Source: a bacterium
GTDB lineage: Bacteria; Krumholzibacteriota; Krumholzibacteriia; LZORAL124-64-63
NCBI GenBank assembly: GCA_020049465.1
Contig: JAIFKS010000014.1
Span: 57,951-121,950 of the forward strand
DNA: 64,000 nt
Direction: 5' to 3'
Shown in pieces: positions 54,045 through 61,594 of the stretch. The notes under the pieces were generated by a model. The model was not told where the DNA came from. It made no database searches and worked only from the letters and a program-made list of their open reading frames with translations. The position numbers and the translations under genes are program-made. Numbering within the stretch: position 1 is the first letter of the stretch; each line of letters starts with the position of its first letter.

Positions 54045-55179
54045 CCCTGCTCAAGGCGGCGCGGCCGGCCAATGCGGTCCAGGCGCGCCACACGGTGTCT
54101 TCGTCGAGTGATTCCATCCAGCCGAACTCCGGCCCGCGCGGATCATCGCCCCGTTGCGCGCCGCGAAGGGCGACCACTTCGGGCGCCGGCGGCTTCCACA
54201 GACCCGGGTCGGTGGGGCCGAACAGCGCCAGGGTCGGCACGCGGACCGCGCCGGCCACGTGCATGATCCCGGTGTCGTTGCACAGGAACCGGTCGGCATC
54301 CTCGAGCAGCGCCGCGGCGACGCCGACTTCGCAGGCCGGCGCGATCATGATCGCCCCGGACGCCGACGACCGCTCCGTCGCGGAATCGAATGCGACCAGC
54401 GCCTCCTGGTCCGCGGGGCCGTGCAGGACCAGCACCTGATGACCGTCGGCGGCCGCCCGCCTGGCCAGTGCCGCGAACCTCGGCGCCGGCCATGCGTTCT
54501 GTCGTTTGCCGGCGCCCGGATGCAACACCCAGCAACCCGGCCGCAGTTCCAGCCCGCGCGCGATGGACTCGGCCTGCGCACGCTCTGCCGGCGACGGCAC
54601 GACCACCGTCGACAGATCCCCGGTGGTGATGCCCACCGCCCGCAGCGGCGCCAGACCGTGCTCGATGGCGTGCGTGTCCACCGTCGGCGAGGCCGGCATC
54701 TGCAGCGAGAAACAGTGCTCGCTGAATTCCCAGCCGAAAGGTCGACTCGCGGCGCCGACGACGTGGCGGGCACCGCTGGCCAGACCGATCAGCGCGCTGG
54801 TCAGCGAAAAGGACACGCTGCTCAGGACGATGGCCAGGTCGGCGTCCCAACGGCGCAGTTCGCGCACGAAAGCCGGCAGACGGCGCAGAGGCCGCTCGAA
54901 GACCAGCACCCGCGCGAGATGCGGGTTGTGGCGCACCACACCGGCGTTGACGGGCGAAGTGACCAGCGCCACGCGGGCGCCGGGCCACGTCTCGGCAATG
55001 GCTCGCAGAGCGGGAGTGGCGCAGACCATGTCTCCCATCTGGTTGTGCTGCCGCACGACCAGGATGCGCGCCGGGCGCAACGCCGTCAGTTCGGCCGGCG
55101 TCAATCGTTCCCGCCGCAGGGCGGTGGCCAGCGGGCGCATGACGAGTTGCTTGGCGCGCCGGGTGGCCGTCAGCCCCAT
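54037..55179 (-). CDS. Glycosyltransferase family 9 (heptosyltransferase-like)
   Basis: 380 residues. ILVVRQHNQMGDMVCATPALRAI, VVRHNPHLARVLVF, VLHPGAGKRQNAWPAPRFAAL and LCNDTGIMHVAGAVRVPTLALFGPTDP are GT9 hallmarks. Such enzymes add heptose or other sugars to the LPS inner core on the cytoplasmic side. The acceptor is not known here. It is paired with the membrane protease gene. Confidence 0.9.
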   Translation of the reverse strand: MGLTATRRAKQLVMRPLATALRRERLTPAELTALRPARILVVRQHNQMGDMVCATPALRAIAETWPGARVALVTSPVNAGVVRHNPHLARVLVFERPLRRLPAFVRELRRWDADLAIVLSSVSFSLTSALIGLASGARHVVGAASRPFGWEFSEHCFSLQMPASPTVDTHAIEHGLAPLRAVGITTGDLSTVVVPSPAERAQAESIARGLELRPGCWVLHPGAGKRQNAWPAPRFAALARRAAADGHQVLVLHGPADQEALVAFDSATERSSASGAIMIAPACEVGVAAALLEDADRFLCNDTGIMHVAGAVRVPTLALFGPTDPGLWKPPAPEVVALRGAQRGDDPRGPEFGWMESLDEDTVWRAWTALAGRAALSRDG

Positions 55180-55317
55180 GCGAGGCTCCCCTCACCCGGA
55201 TACGCCGGACCGGCCGGCCGTACCCTCCGGTTCGCCGCCTGGCACGTCGTTTGCGTTGGCGGGCACGGGCGCCTCCGGGCAGAGCCTGCAACTGCCGATG
55301 GATCCTCCGGGGAGACG

Positions 55318-55593
55318 ATGTTGGTGAACCGATCGCGCATCTTGGGCTTCGTCTTCCTCGTGTGGCTGGCGGCCGGTTTGGGTCTGTACGAACTGACCGC
55401 CAAATCGCCGCAGTTGACGGGCGCCGCCCTGCCGGGCTGGTGGGCGGCCGAAGAGGCCGAAAAAGCCACCCGCTGGCGGCCGCCGACGGGGCTGATGCCT
55501 CTGGACAAGGTGCTGCACGAAGGCGAAGAGGCCGCCCGTTTCTATGCCGCGCTGGTGGCATTCCGACCGGCGCGCGGCGTTCACCTGCGGTAG
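55318..55593 (+). CDS. Small single-pass membrane protein
   Basis: 91 residues; ATG with GGGGAGA five bases upstream. One hydrophobic segment (ILGFVFLVWLAAGLGLYEL) follows an Arg-rich start; the rest is soluble and acidic/aromatic (PGWWAAEEAEKATRW). No family recognised. Its stop lies inside the tandem repeat at 55581-55674. Real-gene status rests on the ribosome site and a membrane-protein-like pattern. Confidence 0.55.
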   Translation: MLVNRSRILGFVFLVWLAAGLGLYELTAKSPQLTGAALPGWWAAEEAEKATRWRPPTGLMPLDKVLHEGEEAARFYAALVAFRPARGVHLR

Positions 55594-55674
55594 CCGGCGG
55601 TCACTTGCATTAGCGCGGTCACTTGCATTAGCGCGGTCACTTGCATTGGCGCGGTCACTTGCGGTAGCCGGCGG
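55581..55674. repeat. Five-unit tandem repeat between convergent genes
   Basis: Unit TCACTTGCATTAGCGCGG (18 bases) occurs at 55601-55618 and 55619-55636, with one change at 55637-55654. Flanking units of 20 bases (TCACCTGCGGTAGCCGGCGG at 55581 and TCACTTGCGGTAGCCGGCGG at 55655) are related. The array covers the stop codons of the small membrane protein (+) and of rsgA (-). Confidence 0.9.
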
Positions 55675-56644
55675 TCCGCTCCCTCTCTTCCAGATCCCTC
55701 AACAGCCCCAGATAGGCTTCGTGCCGCCAGACGGGAACCGAGCCCCGCGCAACGGCGTCCTTGACGCCGCATTCGCGCTCGCCGCGGTGCAGACACCCGC
55801 GGAATCGGCAATCCAGCGCGGCCGTTTCAAGGTCCGGAAAATAGGCCCGGATGTCGCCCGGAGCAATGTCCCAGGGGTCGAACCCGCGCAGTCCCGGCGA
55901 GTCGGCGATGAACCCGCCGCCCGGCACCGGGTGCAGTTCGGTGTGGGTGGTCGTGTGGCGACCCAGGCCGGTGCCGTCGCTGACGTCGTTGACCCGCAGT
56001 CCCAGGCCCGGGTACAGCACGTTCAGCAGGCTGCTCTTGCCCACGCCGGAGGCGCCCAGCAGCAGCGTCACCTGGCCCGCCAGCAGCGCACCCAGTTCGG
56101 GCAACCCTTCGCCCGTGGCCATCGAGGCGACCACAACCTCATGGCCCAGGCAGCGGTAATATCCGAAGTGCGCCAGTTCGCGCTCGCGGTCGTCAGCGTC
56201 GCGGCACAGGTCGATCTTGTTCAGAGCCACCGCGCCGCGAACGTTGAAACGCAGCGCCGCCGCCAGCAGACGGTCGACGAAACCGGTCTGCGGCTCGGGA
56301 TCACGCACCGACTGGACGACGACGAGCTGGTCGAGATTGGCCATCAACACCTGCTCGACACGGCCGCCGCTGCGCCGGGCTGCCAGGCGCGAAATGCGGT
56401 TGCGACGCGGCAGGACCTCCTCCACCACGCCTTCGCCCCCGCCGACGCCCGGGCTCGCATTGCCGACGACGTTCGCGACGCGGACGCGATCGCCGGCCAC
56501 GACGATCGTCTGCGCCTCCCGGGGGCCCTGCCGGAGCCGCCCGCGGACCCGGCACCGCCAGATTTCGGAGCCTACGGCGACCTGGCAATGGCCGGATCCG
56601 GACCGGATCACAATGCCCTCACACGATGTGCCTTCAACGCTCAT
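55655..56644 (-). CDS. rsgA: Ribosome small-subunit-dependent GTPase A
   Basis: 329 residues from ATG 56644. OB fold (~1-80), circularly permuted GTPase with LNKIDLCRD (G4) before LLGASGVGKSSLLN (G1) and IADSPGLRGF (G3), and a C-terminal zinc site DCRFRGCLHRGERECGV. It checks and matures the 30S subunit. The stop codon falls in the last unit of the tandem repeat, so repeat expansion could alter its C-terminus. Confidence 0.93.
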   Translation of the reverse strand: MSVEGTSCEGIVIRSGSGHCQVAVGSEIWRCRVRGRLRQGPREAQTIVVAGDRVRVANVVGNASPGVGGGEGVVEEVLPRRNRISRLAARRSGGRVEQVLMANLDQLVVVQSVRDPEPQTGFVDRLLAAALRFNVRGAVALNKIDLCRDADDRERELAHFGYYRCLGHEVVVASMATGEGLPELGALLAGQVTLLLGASGVGKSSLLNVLYPGLGLRVNDVSDGTGLGRHTTTHTELHPVPGGGFIADSPGLRGFDPWDIAPGDIRAYFPDLETAALDCRFRGCLHRGERECGVKDAVARGSVPVWRHEAYLGLLRDLEERERTAGYRK

Positions 56645-56775
56645 GCCGACCCTTCGGGACCCGGCGCGCCGCGCGCGGGGCCGTATTGCAACTTGTCTAT
56701 CGCCCGGGGATGGGTTACGTTGGCAGGCGAACAGGTAGCACAATTTTTCCGCATTCTCAAGGTGGTGCGCCCGCC

Positions 56776-57237
56776 ATGGATATTGTCGAGGTGCTCAAAC
56801 ATACCTCACCCGCGCTCTTCCTGCCCGAACTTCAAGCCACCGACAAAGCAGCCGCCCTTGCTGAAATGGTCGAAGGTCTCGTCTCCGGCACCAGCATCCA
56901 GAACGCGGACACGATCCTGCAGATGCTCCAGAGCCGCGAGAACCTGGGCAGCACCGCGGTCGGGCCGGGCATCGCTTTCCCCCATGGCCGCACGCTGGCG
57001 GTGCAGCGCCTGACGATCCTCATCGCGCGCTCCGCCAAGGGCGTCGATTTCGACTCCGAGGACGGCGGGCCCACGCACCTGTTCTTCGTGCTGGTGGCGC
57101 CGCCGCAGGATTCCGGTCACCAGTACATCAAATCACTGGCGACCCTGATCGACCGCCTGCAGGACGCGGACCTGCGCGCCGGTCTGCGCGAAGCGGCAGA
57201 CTACGAGTCCTTCTGCGCCGCCCTGAAAGGGGTCTGA
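56776..57237 (+). CDS. PTS EIIA (nitrogen/fructose type, PtsN-like)
   Basis: 153 residues from ATG 56776. Phosphorylatable His70 lies in GIAFPHGRT; LGSTAVGPG and HLFFVLVAPP complete the signature. No EIIB, EIIC, HPr or EI gene is nearby, so a regulatory role like EIIA-Ntr is more likely than sugar transport. It is followed after 2 bases by the zinc-ribbon protein gene. Confidence 0.87.
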   Translation: MDIVEVLKHTSPALFLPELQATDKAAALAEMVEGLVSGTSIQNADTILQMLQSRENLGSTAVGPGIAFPHGRTLAVQRLTILIARSAKGVDFDSEDGGPTHLFFVLVAPPQDSGHQYIKSLATLIDRLQDADLRAGLREAADYESFCAALKGV

Positions 57238-57239
57238 GG

Positions 57240-57578
57240 ATGCATCCGCAACTGCAGCTGCTGGTCGCCCTCCAGGACATGGACCAGATGATCCGCGAAA
57301 CCGAGGAGAGCCGCGAGCAGCTCGAAGGCCTCGGCTTCAAACACGAGGGGCTGGCGAATCTCAAGACCGCCCGCGAGGACCTGGCCGGCAAGATCGACCC
57401 GAGCCTCGCCAGCTGGTACAAGCGCCTCACCGCGCGCTTCGGCCACGCCGTGGTGCCCGTCGTGAACAACCTCTGCATGGGCTGTTTCGCCAACATCCCC
57501 TCGTCGTTCGTGAGCAAGACGAATGTCGACAAGGTGCAGAAGTGCGAAAGCTGCGGACGGCTTCTCTACTGGCCGTAG
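57240..57578 (+). CDS. Short C4-type zinc-ribbon protein
   Basis: 112 residues; ATG two bases after the EIIA stop. N-terminal coiled coil (MDQMIRETEESREQLEGLGF) and a C-terminal CMGCFANIP...CESCGRLLYW zinc ribbon like that of the zf-RING_7 (CsgD-type) family. That family usually has about 240 residues with a much longer coiled coil, so this is a compact form. Function unknown. The operon ends at the palindrome 57603-57634. Confidence 0.8.
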   Translation: MHPQLQLLVALQDMDQMIRETEESREQLEGLGFKHEGLANLKTAREDLAGKIDPSLASWYKRLTARFGHAVVPVVNNLCMGCFANIPSSFVSKTNVDKVQKCESCGRLLYWP

Positions 57579-57602
57579 ACGGGCGTCAACCGGCATCGAT
57601 GA

Positions 57603-57634
57603 AGAGGGGGCCCGGCATATGCCGGGCCCCCTCT
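57603..57634. terminator. Bidirectional terminator, 32-base perfect palindrome
   Basis: AGAGGGGGCCCGGCAT joined directly to ATGCCGGGCCCCCTCT. It sits between the convergent zinc-ribbon and cytochrome genes; a short T run (CTCTTTG) follows on the + strand. Confidence 0.75.
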
Positions 57635-57698
57635 TTGCGCGCGCTGATTTGAGCGTCACCGGGGCCTCTCCGAGGCTCCGGTGACACCCAGGGCCCAG

Positions 57699-58721
57699 CT
57701 ACCTGGCCGGAGTCAGCGAATTGAGGTAGCTGATCGACGATTCCAGCAGACCCACAGCGTAGTCCGGATTGTGCACGCCATGGCTGCGATCCTCGCTGCC
57801 GACCATCTTGAAGTTCCAGACCGCGCCGGCCAGGTCGGCCGAAACGCCCTGTACCGACAACGACGTCCCATTGGCGTCGACAAGACCTTCGGCCTGAAGC
57901 AACGCCTGCAATTCAGCCAACTTGGAGTCGATATCGGCCTGCACGCCTGCGTAGTCGTAATCGTCGCCGATGTCCTCATGGCACACAGCACAGGCCTGGG
58001 TGTTGTACACGGTGCCGCCGCCGGATTCTTCCGACAACTCGGCAGTCATCGCGAAGGAGTGACCTCCGACCATGTAACCTTCACCGACGTAGCGCACATG
58101 GCAATCGACGCATCCGTCCTGGGTCAAGGTGCGATGGTACGGCGTTTCCTCGTAGACGTAACCCTCGTACTCGTAGCCGTTGGTGCCGAAGAGCATATCG
58201 CTCTGCGGCCCATGGTGCGGACCGAAGTAGCGCGAGAGGTTGTTGCTGGCCGTGATGTAGGTCGCCACGTCGCGGCGCGACTGGTGGCAAACGACACACG
58301 TATTCCCGGCCCCGATATCATGTGAGACTCCGTTGAGCAGAGTCTGAGCCGTGTCGACACGGAGATTGAAGTCGCTATTCGTATGAGGTGCATGGCAGGT
58401 GAAGCAGTGGATGACGGTCGGCGTCTGAGTGGCCGCCGGTGTCTCGCCATTGATGTACTGGATGAAGCCTTCGCTGGCGTGGCACCTCACACACGACGCA
58501 TTCGTGCCTTCATGTACGGCTTCGCCACTTGCATGGCGGCTCTTGGTCCACTGCAGTTCGATACCGACCAGGAATGTGTTCTGATCGTCATGGCATTCGA
58601 AGCAGCTCGACGGCTGCGGCTCTTCCTGCACGATGGTGGTGATTTCCCTGGTGCAGGCCGTCAGGGCCAGCAGGCCCATACAGGCAGCCAAGATCATCAG
58701 GTGCTTGCGAGTCAGCGACAT
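57699..58721 (-). CDS. Hexaheme c-type cytochrome lipoprotein (outer-surface terminal reductase candidate)
   Basis: 340 residues. Lipobox LTAC at about 20-23. Six CxxCH sites: CFECH, CVRCH, CFTCH, CVVCH, CVDCH, CAVCH, with free His residues for distal ligands (HHGP, HSFAM). The last ~100 residues lack hemes. As the third gene after a decaheme cytochrome and a barrel, it most likely sits outside the cell and passes electrons to external acceptors, as MtrC/OmcA do. That placement is inferred from gene order and the lipobox. Confidence 0.85.
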   Translation of the reverse strand: MSLTRKHLMILAACMGLLALTACTREITTIVQEEPQPSSCFECHDDQNTFLVGIELQWTKSRHASGEAVHEGTNASCVRCHASEGFIQYINGETPAATQTPTVIHCFTCHAPHTNSDFNLRVDTAQTLLNGVSHDIGAGNTCVVCHQSRRDVATYITASNNLSRYFGPHHGPQSDMLFGTNGYEYEGYVYEETPYHRTLTQDGCVDCHVRYVGEGYMVGGHSFAMTAELSEESGGGTVYNTQACAVCHEDIGDDYDYAGVQADIDSKLAELQALLQAEGLVDANGTSLSVQGVSADLAGAVWNFKMVGSEDRSHGVHNPDYAVGLLESSISYLNSLTPAR

Positions 58722-58759
58722 TACAGGTCCTCCTTGTGCCAGTCGTTCGTACCGCGGAA

Positions 58760-60337
58760 TCAGTCCACAGGCAATTTGTAACCGACATTCAGCCAGATCA
58801 CGTTCGAGGTGAAGTAGCGATCGAGCAGGACGTAGTCGTCGTAGTTGTACACGTTGTAGCGCGCACTGACGAAGTAGTCCCGGCTCAGATCGTACTGGCC
58901 GTCGAAGGTGATGATCGACTTCTCGACGTCCAGATCCTTGCCCAGGTCCAGGTAAGTGAGGCCGCCGCCCAGCCGCAGGTGGCTCACGCCCGTCAGGTCG
59001 ACGCGCGCGGTCACGGTGCTGTTGTCTGCGCGGAAAGCGCCTGCCTGGTCCACGTATTCGTCGTCACTGTAGGCGTACTCGACCGAGGCCGTGCCCCAGT
59101 CCTTCAACGCCACGCGGGCGAACCCGCTGTAGCGCTTCCCGGTCGCCGTGACGTTCAGCACCGGATACTCGCGGTCGCGCTGCAGCCAGGCGGCGCCAAC
59201 GGTCAGCGGCTCGATCAGCTTGACCTGCGCGCTGGCCCGCCAGCGGCTCGACTCGACGTCCTTGAGCAGCGTCAGGCTCTCCTGATCGTCCTTCTCGCTG
59301 GTCGCGTAGCTGGCGCGGACCTGCCAGCTGTCGCCCTCGCGGTACGAGCCGCCCACCCGCCACGTGTTCGTGTCGGTCAGGGTCACGTCGTCGTCCGTGG
59401 TGGCGAAGCCGTAGCCGCCGAAGAGCGAGGCCTGGTTCCGGCGCCAGGTCAGATCGACATCGTTGCGCGTCCGGTCGGTCTGCAGCCCGGTGGCGTCGCT
59501 CTCGATCCGGCTGAGGCCCAGCCGGTAACGCAGATCAATGGTGTCCGAGGCGCGCAGCGCGCCGAGGTACTGGAAGTCGGCCATCGTGTACTCGAGCGCG
59601 GCATCCTCCAGTTCCTGCGTGCCGTACGAGCCGCGCACGAAGTGCGACAGCCGGCCCGGCAGGAACAGGCAGGGGATGCTCGCACGGGCCGAGAACACGT
59701 CGCCACGCCGGTCCATCGCCGCGTTCGTGTCGTCGGTCAGGCGCGAGCCCTCCCAGCCGGCGGCGAACATGCGGCCGTCCTTGCGCAGTTCACCTTCGAC
59801 GAAGTGCGTCTGCAGGACGTAGTCATAGGTCGTGCCCAGCGACGACACGGTGCCCGCCGGCAGGGCCCAGCGGTCGCCCGCCCGGTCCTGCCGTCCGTAC
59901 TCCGCGGTCACCCGGAAATCGCGGGTGGGCGTCAGGTTCGCACCGACGCGCCAGTCGCGACGCTCGGCGCTGGTCTGCCCCGCCGCATCGTAGATCTGCC
60001 GCGTGCGATGGTGGCGCACCGTCAATCCGCCGAGATCCGCCAGGCGGTAGTTGAACAGGCCGTTCGCGTTGTTGCGGGTCACATCGCGAAGATCCAGGTG
60101 GAAGGCATTGCGGTGCCCCGCCGTACCCTCGAGATTCAGCCGCGAGACGGAGAAGCCGTCGTAGATGTCCCAGGCCTCGGGCATGGTGCTCGAGTCGCCC
60201 CAGGTCTTCTCGACGGACACCGTGCCGACCTCGAGCGTGCCCCCAACCGTGCCGGCCAGGGCCGGTAGCGCGAGGATCAGCGCCGCGAGCAGCAACGGGC
60301 TGCCGAACAGGACTCGCCGTGTGATTTGATTACGCAT
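58760..60337 (-). CDS. Outer-membrane beta-barrel of a porin-cytochrome complex (MtrB/PioB-like)
   Basis: 525 residues; signal peptide ending LPALAGT. The mature chain alternates polar and hydrophobic residues with many Tyr/Trp/Arg, long enough for ~20-26 strands (e.g. YRLGLSRIESDATG, WRVGGSYREGDSWQVRASYA), and ends NVGYKLPVD. In MtrAB-type conduits the barrel encloses the periplasmic decaheme cytochrome. It lies 12 bases after that cytochrome's gene and 38 before the lipoprotein. Confidence 0.78.
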   Translation of the reverse strand: MRNQITRRVLFGSPLLLAALILALPALAGTVGGTLEVGTVSVEKTWGDSSTMPEAWDIYDGFSVSRLNLEGTAGHRNAFHLDLRDVTRNNANGLFNYRLADLGGLTVRHHRTRQIYDAAGQTSAERRDWRVGANLTPTRDFRVTAEYGRQDRAGDRWALPAGTVSSLGTTYDYVLQTHFVEGELRKDGRMFAAGWEGSRLTDDTNAAMDRRGDVFSARASIPCLFLPGRLSHFVRGSYGTQELEDAALEYTMADFQYLGALRASDTIDLRYRLGLSRIESDATGLQTDRTRNDVDLTWRRNQASLFGGYGFATTDDDVTLTDTNTWRVGGSYREGDSWQVRASYATSEKDDQESLTLLKDVESSRWRASAQVKLIEPLTVGAAWLQRDREYPVLNVTATGKRYSGFARVALKDWGTASVEYAYSDDEYVDQAGAFRADNSTVTARVDLTGVSHLRLGGGLTYLDLGKDLDVEKSIITFDGQYDLSRDYFVSARYNVYNYDDYVLLDRYFTSNVIWLNVGYKLPVD

Positions 60338-60349
60338 TCCGCACCCCCT

Positions 60350-61327
60350 CTACTGGCCACCGTGACACCCGGCCGCGAGGCAGCCCTGGGGCTGCAGAGC
60401 GGGTGTCAGGAAAAGCCGGTTGGTGTACGAGCCGTGGATGTCGACGTGGCACTCGTTGCACGCCACACCGGCCCACTGGTTGCCGTGGAAGCTGTTGAAC
60501 TGGTGTCCCGGCACGGTGTGGCACTGGCTGCAGAGCTGGAAGTGCGGCGCCTCGTACGGCTGCTTGAGCAGCCGCGGCAACGGCGAACCGTGCGGATCGT
60601 GGCAATTGAGGCACCCGCCGTCGTCGACCGAGTAGTCGAGCGTGGCCGCATGTTCGTGCGGGAACGGTCCGCGCAGCGCCGCGTGGCACTTACCGCAGGT
60701 GGCGTTCACATCGGGGCGCGTGGCGCCGGCCATGCCGTCGTCGCCCGTCAGATGGCAGTCGGTGCAGCTGACCATGCCGTTTTCCACCGGATGGTGGGAA
60801 AGCTGGGCGAACTGGCCGCGGACGCCGGTGTGGCATCCGAAGCACAGGTCCGACTGGGCCTGACGCAGCTGCCCGCGCGGAGTGCCGCCGTGCACGAGAT
60901 GGCACGCGGTGCAGGCCACATCGGCCGCGGCGTGGGCACTGAGCGTCTGCTGGTTGACCTGATGCGCACCCTGGTGGCAGGTCGCGCACACGGCGGCCGC
61001 ATCGCGGGCCACCAGCTTGCCCGGGTTGGCCATCGGGTTGGCCGCGGGATCGTCCAGCCAGTGCGCGGGCTGCCCGGCATGGCAACTCGTGCAGGAGACC
61101 CGGGTCGACACGTCGTTGGCGGCGCCCATCAGCACACGGTGCGGACCCGCGGACAAGGTTGCCGCCTGTCCGTCATGGCAGTCCAGGCAGACCATGGTCT
61201 GACCCGTGCCGCCGGCGTCCGTGGACGGCTCCGCAGCCCCGAGCGGCGCGACGTTCCACGTCACGACCACGGCACAGCAGAGCAGGCTGCCCACGAACCA
61301 TGACAATTTCCTGAAGTCAGCGTCCAA
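60350..61327 (-). CDS. Periplasmic DmsE/MtrA-type multiheme cytochrome, 10 CxxCH plus one CX4CH
   Basis: 325 residues from TTG 61327 (GAGG upstream); signal peptide ending APLGAAE. Ten CxxCH: CLDCH, CTSCH, CATCH, CTACH, CFGCH, CTDCH, CGKCH, CLNCH, CSQCH, CNECH. The chain ends with CLAAGCHGGQ, a CX4CH site that some c-heme proteins use. The spacing matches DmsE-family decahemes that bridge the periplasm inside an MtrB-like barrel. First gene of the conduit operon. Confidence 0.9.
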   Translation of the reverse strand: MDADFRKLSWFVGSLLCCAVVVTWNVAPLGAAEPSTDAGGTGQTMVCLDCHDGQAATLSAGPHRVLMGAANDVSTRVSCTSCHAGQPAHWLDDPAANPMANPGKLVARDAAAVCATCHQGAHQVNQQTLSAHAAADVACTACHLVHGGTPRGQLRQAQSDLCFGCHTGVRGQFAQLSHHPVENGMVSCTDCHLTGDDGMAGATRPDVNATCGKCHAALRGPFPHEHAATLDYSVDDGGCLNCHDPHGSPLPRLLKQPYEAPHFQLCSQCHTVPGHQFNSFHGNQWAGVACNECHVDIHGSYTNRLFLTPALQPQGCLAAGCHGGQ

Positions 61328-61387
61328 AGTGGAAACCTCTCGGTTCGAGTTGAGCGCCGTTTCGGTCCCATCGCTTCATCGCGGGAT

Positions 61388-61427
61388 TAACCTAGTGGAG
61401 AGTTAGGTTATCGCGTGAGACTGTCAA
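61388..61427 (-). promoter_or_regulatory. Putative promoter with overlapping operator for the cytochrome operon
   Basis: TTGACA (61427-61422, minus) followed by an inverted repeat TAACCTA-N9-TAGGTTA (61388-61410) covering the -10 zone and start site. The area 61405-61480 is strikingly AT-rich. A dimeric regulator binding here would block transcription. The -10 itself is weak (TAACTC). Confidence 0.4.
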
Positions 61428-61526
61428 GAGCTTTAGTTGAAAATTTAACAATAGTCAACCAAACGCTTCCAGTTTAACGACTTCCGCAACGAAAACGAGT
61501 TTCGTTCCCACCTCTGGGACACAGCG

Positions 61527-61551
61527 AAGCGGCTCCCATTGGGAGCCGCTT
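61527..61551. terminator. Hairpin after the Clp-type ATPase gene
   Basis: AAGCGGCTCCC, 3-base loop, GGGAGCCGCTT: a perfect 11-bp stem 43 bases past the ATPase stop. No U-tract on the minus strand, so strength is uncertain. Confidence 0.5.
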
Positions 61552-61594
61552 GCAAGGACCATGACAATTCAGTGACGGGGTCTTTCCCTGCCGT

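Noticed and set aside
55581..55674. CRISPR array
   Set aside because: Units abut without spacers and the region lies at gene 3' ends with no cas genes.
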